NCBI RefSeq assembly: GCF_022919075.1
Contig: NZ_CP095078.1
Span: 4,278,001 to 4,342,000 of the forward strand
Origin: Nocardioides sp. W7
Lineage (GTDB): Bacteria > Actinomycetota > Actinomycetes > Propionibacteriales > Nocardioidaceae
DNA: 64,000 nucleotides
Direction: 5' to 3'
The translations under genes and the position numbers were made by a program. This document shows, in pieces, positions 23,772-32,255 of the stretch. Within the stretch, counting starts at the first letter, position 1. Each line of letters opens with the position of its first letter. The notes beneath the pieces were generated by a model. That model did not search any database. It had not been told where the DNA came from and saw nothing but the letters and a program-made list of their open reading frames with translations.

Positions 23772-23880
23772 GGGGAGCCTTCCGAGAGTCGTGGTGCTGA
23801 CCTCTCGAAGCTAGGAGTCCCGCCGCCCCCGGGGGGTGGCCTGCGGGTGAAGCCGGACCGAACAGCTCCGAACAGCTGTC

Positions 23881-24654
23881 TCAGCCGAAGAACGCCTGCC
23901 CTCCGTCGAGCGGCACCGTGGCCCCGGTGAGGTAGCGCAGGTCGGGTCCGACCAGCGCGACGACCGCCCGACCGATGTCCTCCTCGCAGTCGCCGATCCG
24001 CCGCATCGGGATGCTGGCCACGAACTCGGCGGCCTCCTCGGGGTTGCTCTCGGTCCACTGCCGCAGCCCGGGCGACAGCGCGTGCGGTGCGATGGAGTTC
24101 ACCCGGATGCCGTCCGGGGCCCACTCGACCGCGGCCGTGCGGGTCAGCGACCGCACGGCCTGCTTGGCCGCCGCGTAGGCGCCGTACGTCGTGGGGTCCC
24201 AGCGCACCATGGCCGAGGTGACCAGGTTGACGATCGAGCCGTCGCCACTGGCCTTCAGGTGCGGGTGGGCGGCCTTCATGAACGCGAACGAGGCGAACGG
24301 CCCGGTGCGGAAGCCCTTCTGGAAGGCCCGGTCGCTGAGGTCCAGCAGCGGCCCGTACGCCCCGGCCCAGGCGTTGTTGACCAGGATGTCGAGGCGCCCG
24401 AAGCGGGCGACGACGGCCTCGACGAGCGCCGGGACGGCCTCGGTCTCGGCGACGTCGCACGCGAACGGCTCGGCCTCGACGCCCCGGTCGCGGACCAGAC
24501 GGCAGGTCTCCTCCAGCTTGGCCTCGGTCCGGCCGAGGACGGCGACGGAGACGCCGGCACCCGCGAGGGCCAGGGCGATCCCCTGGCCCACGCCCTGCCC
24601 GGCTCCCGTCACCAGGGCGACCCGTCCGGCCAGTGCTCCCTCCGGTGCGCTCAT
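23881..24654 (-). CDS. SDR oxidoreductase (NNAW-type)
   Basis: 257 aa; the start ATG overlaps the stop of the upstream SDR gene by 1 nt. Rossmann motif TGAGQGVGQG, an unusual NNAWAGA where SDRs normally have NNAG, and YAAAK as catalytic Tyr-Lys. The tail RYLTGATVPLDGG is typical of FabG-like enzymes. It is a paralogue of the SDR at 37671-38444, sharing the NNAW replacement and the EWAPxG stretch. Last gene of the hsaA operon, so probably acts on a steroid hydroxyl or ketone. Substrate position not determinable. Confidence 0.8.
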   Translation of the reverse strand: MSAPEGALAGRVALVTGAGQGVGQGIALALAGAGVSVAVLGRTEAKLEETCRLVRDRGVEAEPFACDVAETEAVPALVEAVVARFGRLDILVNNAWAGAYGPLLDLSDRAFQKGFRTGPFASFAFMKAAHPHLKASGDGSIVNLVTSAMVRWDPTTYGAYAAAKQAVRSLTRTAAVEWAPDGIRVNSIAPHALSPGLRQWTESNPEEAAEFVASIPMRRIGDCEEDIGRAVVALVGPDLRYLTGATVPLDGGQAFFG

Positions 24655-25430
24655 CAGAAGGCCGTGGCCGGGCGCAGCGTGGCCTCGGCGCCGCCGTCGA
24701 CGTAGAGCACCTGACCGGTGACGTGGGTGACCTCGGGCGAGGCCAGGAAGCCGATCACCCGGGCCACGTCCTCGGGGGCGGAGTAGCCGTGCAACGGCAT
24801 CGGCACGGCGGCGTCCATGACCTGCTTCATCCGCGGGTCGGTGACCAGGGCCGCGGTCATCGCGGTCAGTACGACGCCCGGCGCGACGACGTTGAGCGCG
24901 ATGCCCGCGTCGGCCCAGCCCGGGGTGACGGCGGTGCTCCGGGCCCACTGGGTGAGCGCCGACTTCGAGGACGGGTAGAGCTGCTGGGGGCGGCCGTCGG
25001 CGATGGCCGCGTCGGTGAGCCGAGCCGCCTCGGCGGCGTCACCGGCGAGCAGCGCGTCGACCAGCGCCTGGTCGACCGGCTGGGTCGCCGAGATCGACCC
25101 GACCAGCACCACCCGCGGCGCGGGAGCTGCGGCCAGCGCGGGGCGCAGGCCCGCGACCAGGTCGGTGGTGCCGAAGAAGTTGACCGGCGGGAGCGCCGGC
25201 GACGAGCCCGAGAGTCCGGCGCAGGTCACCACGGCGTCGACCACGCCGCCGGACGCCTCGAGGACGCCGGCGACCGCTGCGGCCCGGCCCTCGGCGGTGC
25301 TGAGGTCGGCGCAGACCTCCACGTCCTTCAGGTCCACGCCGAGGACGCGGTCGCCCCGACCCTCGAAGAGGCTGCGGACGGACGCGCCGATGCCGGAGGC
25401 GGCACCGGTGACGACGACGAGACGGGACAT
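24654..25430 (-). CDS. 3-alpha-hydroxysteroid dehydrogenase-like SDR
   Basis: 258 aa. It strongly resembles Comamonas 3-alpha-HSD/carbonyl reductase (HsdA): start MSRLVVVTGAASGIGA, VLGVDLKDVEVCADLSTAEG near residue 30, VTCAGLSG in place of NNAG, NFFGTTDLVAGLRPAL and a C-terminal RPATAF. The catalytic Tyr-Lys pair is in YPSSKSALT. The family oxidises the 3-alpha-hydroxyl of bile acids and androsterone to the 3-ketone using NAD, the entry step for KstD. Its place in the hsaA operon supports a steroid substrate and hints at 3-alpha-hydroxy steroids such as bile acids. Confidence 0.82.
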   Translation of the reverse strand: MSRLVVVTGAASGIGASVRSLFEGRGDRVLGVDLKDVEVCADLSTAEGRAAAVAGVLEASGGVVDAVVTCAGLSGSSPALPPVNFFGTTDLVAGLRPALAAAPAPRVVLVGSISATQPVDQALVDALLAGDAAEAARLTDAAIADGRPQQLYPSSKSALTQWARSTAVTPGWADAGIALNVVAPGVVLTAMTAALVTDPRMKQVMDAAVPMPLHGYSAPEDVARVIGFLASPEVTHVTGQVLYVDGGAEATLRPATAF

Positions 25431-25459
25431 GGGGTCCTCCAGGGGATGGTGAGGGTGGG

Positions 25460-26212
25460 TCAGGTGTGGGAGCCGCCGTCGACGCGCAGCTCGGCACCGG
25501 TGAGGTACGACGCGTCGTCGGAGGCGGCGAAGGCGATGACGCCGGCGACCTGCTCCGGTGAGGCCTCCCCCATCAGGGAGCGGATCCGACCGTAGTAGCC
25601 GAAGTCGAGGTCGCCGGGGGTCACCCCGGCGGTCAGCGGCGTGGCCACCGTGCCCGGGGAGACCGGCACCACCCGGATGCCGCGCCCCACCAGCTCGGCG
25701 GCGAGGCTCAGCGAGAAGGCCAGCACCGCGCCCTTCGAGGCGGAGTACGCCGACATGTACGGGTTGCCGTGGGCAGCGGCGCTGGAGGCGACGTTGACGA
25801 TCACGCCTCCGCGGCCCAGGTGGGCGACGGCCTCGCGGCAGAAGAGCGCGGTGCCGACGAGGTTGACCTCGAAGAGCAGGTGCAGGTCGTCGACCGTGAG
25901 CGACTCGATCGGCGTGGTCCGGTGGATGCCGGCCACGTTGGCCAGCACGTCGAGACCGCGGAGCTCGCGGACGGCCTGCGCGACGGTCGCGACCACCTCC
26001 GCCTCGGAGGTGACGTCGCAGACCGCGGTGCTGATCCGTCCCGGTCCGGCGCACTGCTCGGCGGTGCGCGCCAGGCCGTCCTCGTCGCGGTCCACGGCGA
26101 CGACGGCCGCACCCTCGGCGACGAGCCGGACGGCCGTGGCCCGGCCGATGCCGGAGGCGGCGCCGGTCATCAGCACGCGACGCCCGTCGAAGCGCTGGAG
26201 TCCCGCGCTCAT
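25460..26212 (-). CDS. SDR oxidoreductase
   Basis: 250 aa. Classical SDR: TGAASGIGRATAV near residue 16, NVAGIHR, catalytic Ser in VASSAAAHG and YSASKGA, ending YLTGAELRVDGG. The ATG overlaps the stop codon of a flavoprotein remnant (26209-26328), so it is the next gene in line after hsaC. Likely NAD(P)-dependent oxidation or reduction of a steroid hydroxyl. I cannot say which position. It may be a 7-alpha-, 12- or 17-hydroxysteroid dehydrogenase. Confidence 0.8.
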   Translation of the reverse strand: MSAGLQRFDGRRVLMTGAASGIGRATAVRLVAEGAAVVAVDRDEDGLARTAEQCAGPGRISTAVCDVTSEAEVVATVAQAVRELRGLDVLANVAGIHRTTPIESLTVDDLHLLFEVNLVGTALFCREAVAHLGRGGVIVNVASSAAAHGNPYMSAYSASKGAVLAFSLSLAAELVGRGIRVVPVSPGTVATPLTAGVTPGDLDFGYYGRIRSLMGEASPEQVAGVIAFAASDDASYLTGAELRVDGGSHT

Positions 26213-26328
26213 CGCGCGGCACCCGCGGCGCCGGTCTCGGCCGCCTCGATCGCCGCTGTCGCACCGGCGCAGCCCACACCCACGACGAGGACGTCGCGGG
26301 TGTGGGCCGCGGCCGCGGGGCCGCTCAA
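26209..26328 (-). pseudogene. Remnant of an FAD-binding oxidoreductase (N-terminus only)
   Basis: A 39-codon reading frame from a TTG just after the hsaC stop to a TGA overlapping the next SDR start. It encodes TRDVLVVGVGCAGATAAIE followed by AAETGA, a clear dinucleotide-binding betaalphabeta motif of steroid-type FAD flavoproteins (VVGxGxAGxxAA...A..GA). It then breaks off before the expected ribose-binding acidic residue. Everything downstream of the first approximately 35 codons is missing. The simplest reading is deletion of a flavoprotein gene that once lay between hsaC and the SDR. A functional microprotein is possible but unlikely. Confidence 0.6.
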
Positions 26329-26332
26329 GGAC

Positions 26333-27262
26333 TCAGGCCTGACGGGGGATGAACGCCGCGAGCGGCTCCGAGCCGGACCAGTCGTGACCCCAGTAGGAGT
26401 CGGCGGTGATCTCCTCGGCGGTGTAGTACCTCTCGTCGACCAGCGAGCCCTCGGTGCCGTACTCGAGGTCCCAGCCGCCCGGCGCGCGGACGTAGAACGA
26501 CACCATCTTGTCGTTGGTGTGCCGGCCCAGGGTCGAGGAGACCGAGAAGCCGAGCTTGTTGACCGCATCCAGCGCCTGACCGACGGCGTCGAGCGAGTCG
26601 ACCTCCATCATCAGGTGCACGAGGCCGGGGGCCTCACCGTGCGGCGCGGGGGCCAGGGCGAGGCTGTGGTGACGCTCGTTCACCCCGAGGAAGCGCACCC
26701 GGCGGACCGGCTGGCCGGGGACCGGCTTCTTGGGGCCGACCCGGATGGCGCCGCGGGGCAGGAAGCCGAGGACCTCGGCGTAGAAGGAGTAGGTCTCGTC
26801 GAAGGCGATGGTCGGCAGCACCACGTGGCCCATGCCCTGGTCGCCGGTGACGAAGTCCTGGGTCCACTTGGTGCGCACCGGGCTGTGGTCGAGCACCGGG
26901 CCGAAGAAGACCTCCAGCGGGGTGCCGGCCGGGTCGTCGAAGCGCAGGGCCGCCTCGATGCCGCGCTCGTCGCACTCCTCCTGGGTGAGCTCCTTGACGC
27001 CGAAGCCCGCAGCCTCGACGGCGCGGCCGACCCGGGCCAGCGCGAACTGGTCGCGCACCTCCCAGCCGACGGCGAGGACGTGGTCGGACTCTCCGGGCAG
27101 CACGATCAGCCGGGCGGCACGCTCGTCCATGCGCAGGTAGAGGCCGCCGTCGACCGGACCGGTGGCCTCGGCGAGGCCGAGCGCGTCCACCGTGAGCTCG
27201 CGCCAGCGCGGCACGTCGGTGGTCTGGACCCGGAGGTAGCCGAGTCCGCGGATGTCAGTCAT
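26333..27262 (-). CDS. hsaC: Extradiol dioxygenase HsaC
   Basis: 309 aa, two-domain type I extradiol dioxygenase of the vicinal-oxygen-chelate fold. Fe(II) ligands are recognisable as His146 (GMGHVVLP), His216 (GLVHLMMEV) and Glu267 (WDLEYGTEG), matching HsaC/BphC spacing. It opens the catecholic A ring of 3,4-DHSA by meta cleavage, giving 4,9-DSHA, the substrate of HsaD. Second gene of the hsaA operon, 10 nt after hsaA. Confidence 0.95.
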   Translation of the reverse strand: MTDIRGLGYLRVQTTDVPRWRELTVDALGLAEATGPVDGGLYLRMDERAARLIVLPGESDHVLAVGWEVRDQFALARVGRAVEAAGFGVKELTQEECDERGIEAALRFDDPAGTPLEVFFGPVLDHSPVRTKWTQDFVTGDQGMGHVVLPTIAFDETYSFYAEVLGFLPRGAIRVGPKKPVPGQPVRRVRFLGVNERHHSLALAPAPHGEAPGLVHLMMEVDSLDAVGQALDAVNKLGFSVSSTLGRHTNDKMVSFYVRAPGGWDLEYGTEGSLVDERYYTAEEITADSYWGHDWSGSEPLAAFIPRQA

Positions 27263-27272
27263 GGGGAACTCC

Positions 27273-28457
27273 TTAGATCATCGAGAGCAGCGGTCCGGGC
27301 GGCGGGGTCACACCGATGTCGGTCAGCGCCGACACGTGGAAGACCGCGCCCGGGACGTGGATCGCGTGCGCGAGGCCCATGTGGCCGTCGCGCCAGAACC
27401 GCTGGATGGGGTTGTCCATGCGCAGGCCGTTGCCACCGGATCGGGCGACGACCTCGTCCATCGCCCGGACCGAGCGCCACGCGGCCGCGACCTGGGTACG
27501 CCGGGACTCGGCGCGGTCGGCGAAGCTGATCTCGCGCCCAGCCTCCGCGGCGTCGTAGAAGCGGCTCACGTTGTCGAGCATGGCCAGGCGGGAGACCCGG
27601 ATCTCCTCGGCGGCGGCACCGATCGTCGAGAGCACGTAGGGGTCGTCGGTCGCCTTGATGCCGGTCACCTGCACCCGGTTGCGCTGGTAGGCCAGGTGCG
27701 CGGCGAGCGCGCCCTCCGCGATGCCGATGACGGCGCTCGTGATGCCCATCGGGAACGCCGTGGTGAACGGGATGTGATAGGTCGGGCTGGTCAGCCCGGC
27801 GTTGCGCGGATGCGATCCGTCGAGGAAGCCGGAGAACGCCATGACCCGGTTCTCGGGGATGAAGGCGTCCTTGACGATGATGTCCTTGGAGCCCGTGCCG
27901 CGCAGGCCGACGACGTCCCAGCTGTCCTCGATGATCTCGTAGTCCGAGCGCGGGAGGATCACGTGGTAGTTGCGCGGCGGCATCACCCGGTTGCCCTCCG
28001 CGTCGCCCATGAAAGCGCCGAGGAAGATCCACTGGCAGTGGTCGGTGCCGGAGGAGAACTGCCAGCGGCCGTTGAAGATGTAGCCGCCGTCGACCGGGCG
28101 GAGCACGCCCATCGGGGCGTACGGCGAGGCGATCCAGGTGTCCTGGTCCTCGCCCCAGATCTCCTCCTGCACCGACTCGTCGCACATCGCCATCTCCCAC
28201 GGGTGCACGCCGACGATGCCGGCGACCCATCCGGTGGAGCCGTCGAGCGAGGCGATCCGCATGACGGTCTCGGCGAACTCGCGGGGGTGGGCCTCGGCGC
28301 CGCCGTGCTTGGCCGGCTGCAGCATCCGGATCACTCCGGTGTCGCGCAGCAGCTTGGCTGCTGCGTCGTCGAGGCGGCCGAGCTTCTCGTTCGACTCGGC
28401 CAGTGCGGCGATCTCGTCGGCTCGTTCCTCGACGGCCGCAAGAGCGGGGTTGGTCAT
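27273..28457 (-). CDS. hsaA: 3-HSA monooxygenase oxygenase component HsaA
   Basis: 394 aa flavin-dependent monooxygenase of the acyl-CoA-dehydrogenase fold (group D). Start MTNPALAAVEERADEIAAL, then IRMLQPAKHGGAEAHP, GWVAGIVGVHPWEMA and FSSGTDHCQWIFLGA, as in HsaA. It hydroxylates 3-HSA at C4 to the catechol 3,4-DHSA, using reduced flavin from HsaB, which is encoded at 32256. The ATG has an AGGAGG Shine-Dalgarno. The promoter has a perfect regulon palindrome (28518-28532) and CACCGT -10 (minus strand, 28482-28487), predicting a start near 28475. Confidence 0.95.
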   Translation of the reverse strand: MTNPALAAVEERADEIAALAESNEKLGRLDDAAAKLLRDTGVIRMLQPAKHGGAEAHPREFAETVMRIASLDGSTGWVAGIVGVHPWEMAMCDESVQEEIWGEDQDTWIASPYAPMGVLRPVDGGYIFNGRWQFSSGTDHCQWIFLGAFMGDAEGNRVMPPRNYHVILPRSDYEIIEDSWDVVGLRGTGSKDIIVKDAFIPENRVMAFSGFLDGSHPRNAGLTSPTYHIPFTTAFPMGITSAVIGIAEGALAAHLAYQRNRVQVTGIKATDDPYVLSTIGAAAEEIRVSRLAMLDNVSRFYDAAEAGREISFADRAESRRTQVAAAWRSVRAMDEVVARSGGNGLRMDNPIQRFWRDGHMGLAHAIHVPGAVFHVSALTDIGVTPPPGPLLSMI

Positions 28458-28517
28458 GGTGCCTCCTGATGGGATGACGTCACGGTGCCAGGGGCCCCGC
28501 CCCTACCGTCGCCCTTT

Positions 28518-28532
28518 TCCCGGTCACCGGGA
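28518..28532. promoter_or_regulatory. Perfect steroid-regulon palindrome, hsaA promoter
   Basis: TCCCGGTCACCGGGA, a full palindrome apart from its central base. Its centre (28525) is 43 bp upstream of the last base of CACCGT (minus strand, 28482-28487). No TTGACA-like -35 element is evident between them. It lies in the gap after kshB, whose 3' end is at 28575. Confidence 0.8.
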
Positions 28533-28574
28533 GGGTCGCGCACGCAGGGCGGGGCCCGAGGTCAGGGCGGGGGG

Positions 28575-29591
28575 TCAGGCGTCGAACGACACCTTGACCA
28601 CCGGTGAGGTGGCCAGTGCCTGGCAGGACAGGATCAGGCCCTCGGCGAGGTCGACCTCATCGAGGACCTCGTTGTGCTCCAGCTCGACGGTGCCCTCCGT
28701 CAGCCGGCACGCGCAGGCGCTGCAGGCGCCCTCGCGGCAGGAGAACGGCGCCGGCAGCCCGGCGGCCAGCAGCACGTCGAGGAGCTTGGAGCCGGCCGGC
28801 CACGCGAGTACGGCGGTGTCGCCGTCGAGCTCCACGACGACCTCGGCCGTGTCTCCGTCCCCGCCGTCGACCGGCACCGACACCTCGGCGAACGGGTCGC
28901 CCGCCAGGGAGGTGAAGACCTCCTGGTGGAGCCGGTCGCGGGGGACGCCGAGGTCCCTCAGCACCCCCGCGGCCAGGTCCATGAACAGGCCGGGGCCGCA
29001 GACGAACGCCTCGCGCCCGACGTACGGCGCGGCGAGCGCGCGCAGGCCGGCCTCGGTGGGCAGGCCCTGCACCGACTCCAGCCAGTGCAGGACCGTGAAC
29101 CGGTCGGGGAACGCGGCGGCCAGCGCCACGAGCTCGTCGCGGAAGATCACCGACGACTCGTCGCGGTTGGCGTAGACCAGGGCGACCTGGCCGGTCCCGG
29201 AGTGCAGGGCGCTCTTGAGGATCGAGAGCACCGGGGTGATGCCGCTGCCGCCCGCGAGCAGCAGGAAGTCCGTGTCCAGCTCGGCGGGGACGAAGGTGCC
29301 CGCCGGAGGCAGCACCTCCAGCTCGTCACCCGCCTCGACCCGGTCGCACAGCCAGTTGGAGGCGTAGCCCTCGCGGGTCCGCTTCACCGTCACCTTCAGA
29401 GGCTCGTCGCGCACCGGCGAGGAGCACAGGGAGTAGCAGCGGGCCGCTCCCCCGGGCCGGTCCGAGGGCACCCGGAGGGTGAGGAACTGACCCGGCCGGT
29501 AGTCCCAGCGCTCGCCGCCGACCGGTTCGAGCACCAGGGTGTGGGCCTCGGCGGTCTCGCGGACCACCTCCAGGACGCGCACCGTGGCCAT
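28575..29591 (-). CDS. kshB: 3-ketosteroid 9-alpha-hydroxylase reductase KshB
   Basis: 338 aa. Domain order FAD (about 1-100, with RCYSLCSSP), NAD (about 105-235, GGSGITPVLSI) and C-terminal plant-type [2Fe-2S] ferredoxin (about 250-338, CREGACSACAC plus distal Cys in LSCQA). This is the KshB order. It passes electrons from NADH to the Rieske oxygenase KshA encoded at 33884. It is 2 nt downstream of kstD, the last gene of hsaD-kstD-kshB. Confidence 0.92.
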   Translation of the reverse strand: MATVRVLEVVRETAEAHTLVLEPVGGERWDYRPGQFLTLRVPSDRPGGAARCYSLCSSPVRDEPLKVTVKRTREGYASNWLCDRVEAGDELEVLPPAGTFVPAELDTDFLLLAGGSGITPVLSILKSALHSGTGQVALVYANRDESSVIFRDELVALAAAFPDRFTVLHWLESVQGLPTEAGLRALAAPYVGREAFVCGPGLFMDLAAGVLRDLGVPRDRLHQEVFTSLAGDPFAEVSVPVDGGDGDTAEVVVELDGDTAVLAWPAGSKLLDVLLAAGLPAPFSCREGACSACACRLTEGTVELEHNEVLDEVDLAEGLILSCQALATSPVVKVSFDA

Positions 29592-29593
29592 GC

Positions 29594-31258
29594 TCAGCCG
29601 TTCCGGCGCGCAGCGGCGTAGCGCGCGGCGATGTAGCCGAAGACCATGGAGGGGCCGATGGTCGCGCCCGGGCCGGCGTACTCGTTGGCCATCACCGATG
29701 CGCTGGCGTTGCCGGTGGCGTAGAGCCCGTCGATGACCGACCCGTCCTCTCGCAGCACCCGGCCGTGCTCGTCACAGACCAGGCCGCCCTTGGTGCCGAG
29801 GTCGCCGATCTCGATCCGGATGGCGTAGAACGGCGCCTTGTCGATGACGTCGAGGTTGGGGTTCTTCAGGTTCGGGTCGCCGTAGTAGTGGTCGTACGCC
29901 GACTCCCCCCGGCCGAAGTCCTCGTCGACGCCGCTGCGGGCGAAGCCGTTGAACCGCTCGACGGTCGCGAGGAGGTTCGCCTCGTCGAGACCGGTGGAGC
30001 GGGCCAGCTCGGCGAGCGTGTCGGCGCGGTGCACCATGCCCGCCTCGTAGAACGACTTCGGGAACGGCGCGCCCGGCAGGATCTGGGCGAACGGGTAGCG
30101 CGAGCGGGCGCGGGAGTCCATCACGCACCAGGTCTCCAGGTGCTTGCCCTCGAGCTGGTCGTGGACGTAGTTGACGTACGGCGAGGCCTCGTTGGTGAAG
30201 CGGCGCCCGTCGGTGGAGACGATCACCTGGCCGGGGATCGCCCGCTCGGAGACCAGCGGGATGGTCGCGCCGCTGGGGTGCTCGACGCTGGGCATCCACC
30301 AGGCGTCGTCCATGAAGTCCACCGCCGCACCCAGCCGCAGGCCGGCGACGATGCCGTCGCCGGTGTTCTCGCGAGCGCCGAGGCTGTGGTTGGCCCGCCC
30401 GCCCTCGGGCAGGTAGGTCTCGCGCAGCTCGGGGTCGTGGTCGAAGCCGCCACAGGCGAGCAGCACGCCGTACCGGCCGCGGACCCGCTGGGTCTCGCCC
30501 TCGCGGGTGACCTCGATGCCGACGACGGCGCCGTCCTCGACGACCAGCGTGGTCATCGGGGTCTCCAACCACAGCGGGATCCGGGCGTCCTTCATGGCCA
30601 TCCGCAGGCGGGCGACCAGCGCCCGGCCCCCGGTGGCCATGTGCCGACGGCGTACGACGTTGGAGGAGACCCGCCAGGCCGCCACGACCGAGCGCCACCG
30701 GCCGCGCCAGGTCCGCTTGACCATGGCCAGGTCGCGGTAGTCGGCGGCGGTGATCCACAGCCCCAGCGGGCCCTTCATGCTGTTGGGCCGCTGGAAGCGC
30801 TCGTCGTCGCCCAGCTTGCGGGTGTCGAACGGCTTCGGCTCGACCGAGCGGCCGGCGGGGCGGCCGCCGTCCCACTCGGGGTGGTAGTCGGAGTAGCCCT
30901 TGGTCCAGGCCAGCTTCCACCACTTGCTCTTGCCGAGCAGCTCCATGGTGGCGGGGCCGTGGTCGACGTAGGCGTCGAGGCGCTCGGGGGCGACCTTGCC
31001 CTCGGTCAGCACGTCGAGGTAGCGCCGGATCGACTCGCGGCTGTCGTCGTGGCCCGCGGCCCGCAGGGTGGGGTTGTTCGGGATCCAGATCCCGCCGCCG
31101 GAGATGGCGGTGCTGCCGCCGTACTTCTTGGCCTTCTCGACGACCAGCGTCGACATCCCGGCGTCGTGCGCGGCGATGGCGGCGGTCATGCCGCCGCCGC
31201 CGGAGCCGACGACCAGGAAGTCGACCTCGTGGTCCCAGCCGGTGCCTGTGGCAGTCAT
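29594..31258 (-). CDS. kstD: 3-ketosteroid delta-1-dehydrogenase
   Basis: 554 aa, typical KstD length. FAD Rossmann VVGSGGGGMTAA near residue 16, VVEKAKKYGGSTAISG and the diagnostic SGGGIWIPNNPTL. The C-terminus has GNASASVMANEYAGPGATIG with the catalytic tyrosine and conserved glycine of the YxGPG motif. It removes hydrogens from C1 and C2 of 3-ketosteroids. Together with KshAB this produces the unstable 9-hydroxy-1,4-diene that opens to 3-HSA. Located 4 nt after hsaD. Confidence 0.95.
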   Translation of the reverse strand: MTATGTGWDHEVDFLVVGSGGGGMTAAIAAHDAGMSTLVVEKAKKYGGSTAISGGGIWIPNNPTLRAAGHDDSRESIRRYLDVLTEGKVAPERLDAYVDHGPATMELLGKSKWWKLAWTKGYSDYHPEWDGGRPAGRSVEPKPFDTRKLGDDERFQRPNSMKGPLGLWITAADYRDLAMVKRTWRGRWRSVVAAWRVSSNVVRRRHMATGGRALVARLRMAMKDARIPLWLETPMTTLVVEDGAVVGIEVTREGETQRVRGRYGVLLACGGFDHDPELRETYLPEGGRANHSLGARENTGDGIVAGLRLGAAVDFMDDAWWMPSVEHPSGATIPLVSERAIPGQVIVSTDGRRFTNEASPYVNYVHDQLEGKHLETWCVMDSRARSRYPFAQILPGAPFPKSFYEAGMVHRADTLAELARSTGLDEANLLATVERFNGFARSGVDEDFGRGESAYDHYYGDPNLKNPNLDVIDKAPFYAIRIEIGDLGTKGGLVCDEHGRVLREDGSVIDGLYATGNASASVMANEYAGPGATIGPSMVFGYIAARYAAARRNG

Positions 31259-31262
31259 GTCG

Positions 31263-32126
31263 TCAGTCCTTCCGAGTCAGGAACGCGAGCACGGCGGCCT
31301 CCCAGGCCGACTTCTGCTCGATCATCGCCCAGTGGCCGCAGTTGGGGAGCACGTGCAGCTCGGCGTCGGGGATGGTGCGCATCGGCACCAGCGCCATGTC
31401 GAGGGGGCTGACCCGGTCGTCGCGCCCCCAGGTGATCAGGGTGCGCGCCCGCACCTGGTGCAGCATCGCCCAGTACGGCGGCTCCGGCGACGTGCTGGCG
31501 GCCTTGGCCATCCCCTCCAGGGCGGCCCGGCTGTACATCCGCCGCGCGGCGGCCAGGGTGCTCGGCTCGGTCGCCTGCGCCCAGCGCTCCTCGATCATCT
31601 GCTCGGTGACCAGGGCCCGGTCGAAGACCATGGAGTTGAGCCACTCGATCAGCCGCTCGCGGCTCGGTGCCTCGGTGAACTCCATGAGCAGGTTCAGACC
31701 CTCGCCCGGCGACGGGCTGAAGATCGCACGCCCCATGCCGCCGACCGTCACCATCCTCCGGATCCGGTCGGGCTGGGCGAGGGCGAACCGGGTGGACACC
31801 ACCCCGCCCATCGAGTTGCCGATGACGTCGACCTGCTCCAGGCCGAGGGCGTCGAGGAACCGGCCGACGGCCGGCAGCGCGGCGACCATGGGGTGCTGGT
31901 CGGTGGGGTCGCTGACCCCGAAGCCGGGGAACTCCAGCACCAGGCAGCGGAAGTGCTCGGCGAACAGCGGCAGGTTGGCGCCGAAGTTGCGCCAGCCGGT
32001 CACGCCGGGGCCGGAGCCGTGCAGCAGTAGCAGTGGTGGGGCGCCGGGATCGCCGGCCTCGTGGTAGCGCAGCACGCCGTGCTCGGTGGGAAGCTCGCGC
32101 AGGGTCGCATCGTGGGTCAGGCTCAC
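31263..32126 (-). CDS. hsaD: 4,9-DSHA hydrolase HsaD
   Basis: 287 aa meta-cleavage-product hydrolase (alpha/beta fold). Oxyanion region LLHGSGPGVTGW near residue 35, nucleophile Ser105 in GNSMGG, Asp in WGRDDRVSP and His in NCGHWAM. It cleaves the C-C bond in 4,9-DSHA, giving HIP (DOHNAA) and 2-hydroxyhexa-2,4-dienoate. I chose the GTG at 32124-32126. It lies 6 nt beyond a TACCGT -10 (minus strand, 32133-32138), so the mRNA is probably leaderless. Divergent from hsaB. Confidence 0.93.
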   Translation of the reverse strand: MSLTHDATLRELPTEHGVLRYHEAGDPGAPPLLLLHGSGPGVTGWRNFGANLPLFAEHFRCLVLEFPGFGVSDPTDQHPMVAALPAVGRFLDALGLEQVDVIGNSMGGVVSTRFALAQPDRIRRMVTVGGMGRAIFSPSPGEGLNLLMEFTEAPSRERLIEWLNSMVFDRALVTEQMIEERWAQATEPSTLAAARRMYSRAALEGMAKAASTSPEPPYWAMLHQVRARTLITWGRDDRVSPLDMALVPMRTIPDAELHVLPNCGHWAMIEQKSAWEAAVLAFLTRKD

Positions 32127-32168
32127 GACGTCACGGTAGGAACCACCCACCTCACCTACTGCCGGGGA

Positions 32169-32183
32169 TCCCGATGACCGGGA
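32169..32183. promoter_or_regulatory. Steroid-regulon palindrome, hsaD promoter
   Basis: TCCCGATGACCGGGA. Centre 32176 is 43 bp upstream of the last base of TACCGT (minus strand, 32133-32138), which lies 6 nt before the hsaD GTG. A second palindrome serving hsaB lies 28 bp away centre to centre. Confidence 0.78.
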
Positions 32184-32196
32184 GTCGCGGATCACC

Positions 32197-32211
32197 GACC
32201 GGTGACCGGGA
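32197..32211. promoter_or_regulatory. Steroid-regulon palindrome, hsaB promoter
   Basis: GACCGGTGACCGGGA. Centre 32204 is 44 bp upstream of the last base of TACCGT (plus strand, 32243-32248), 7 nt before the hsaB ATG. Each divergent gene thus uses the palindrome on its own upstream side, and the two -10 hexamers are identical. Confidence 0.78.
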
Positions 32212-32255
32212 CCCGCCCGACTGCGGCGTCGCGGGGCCGTCGTACCGTCGCGGCC

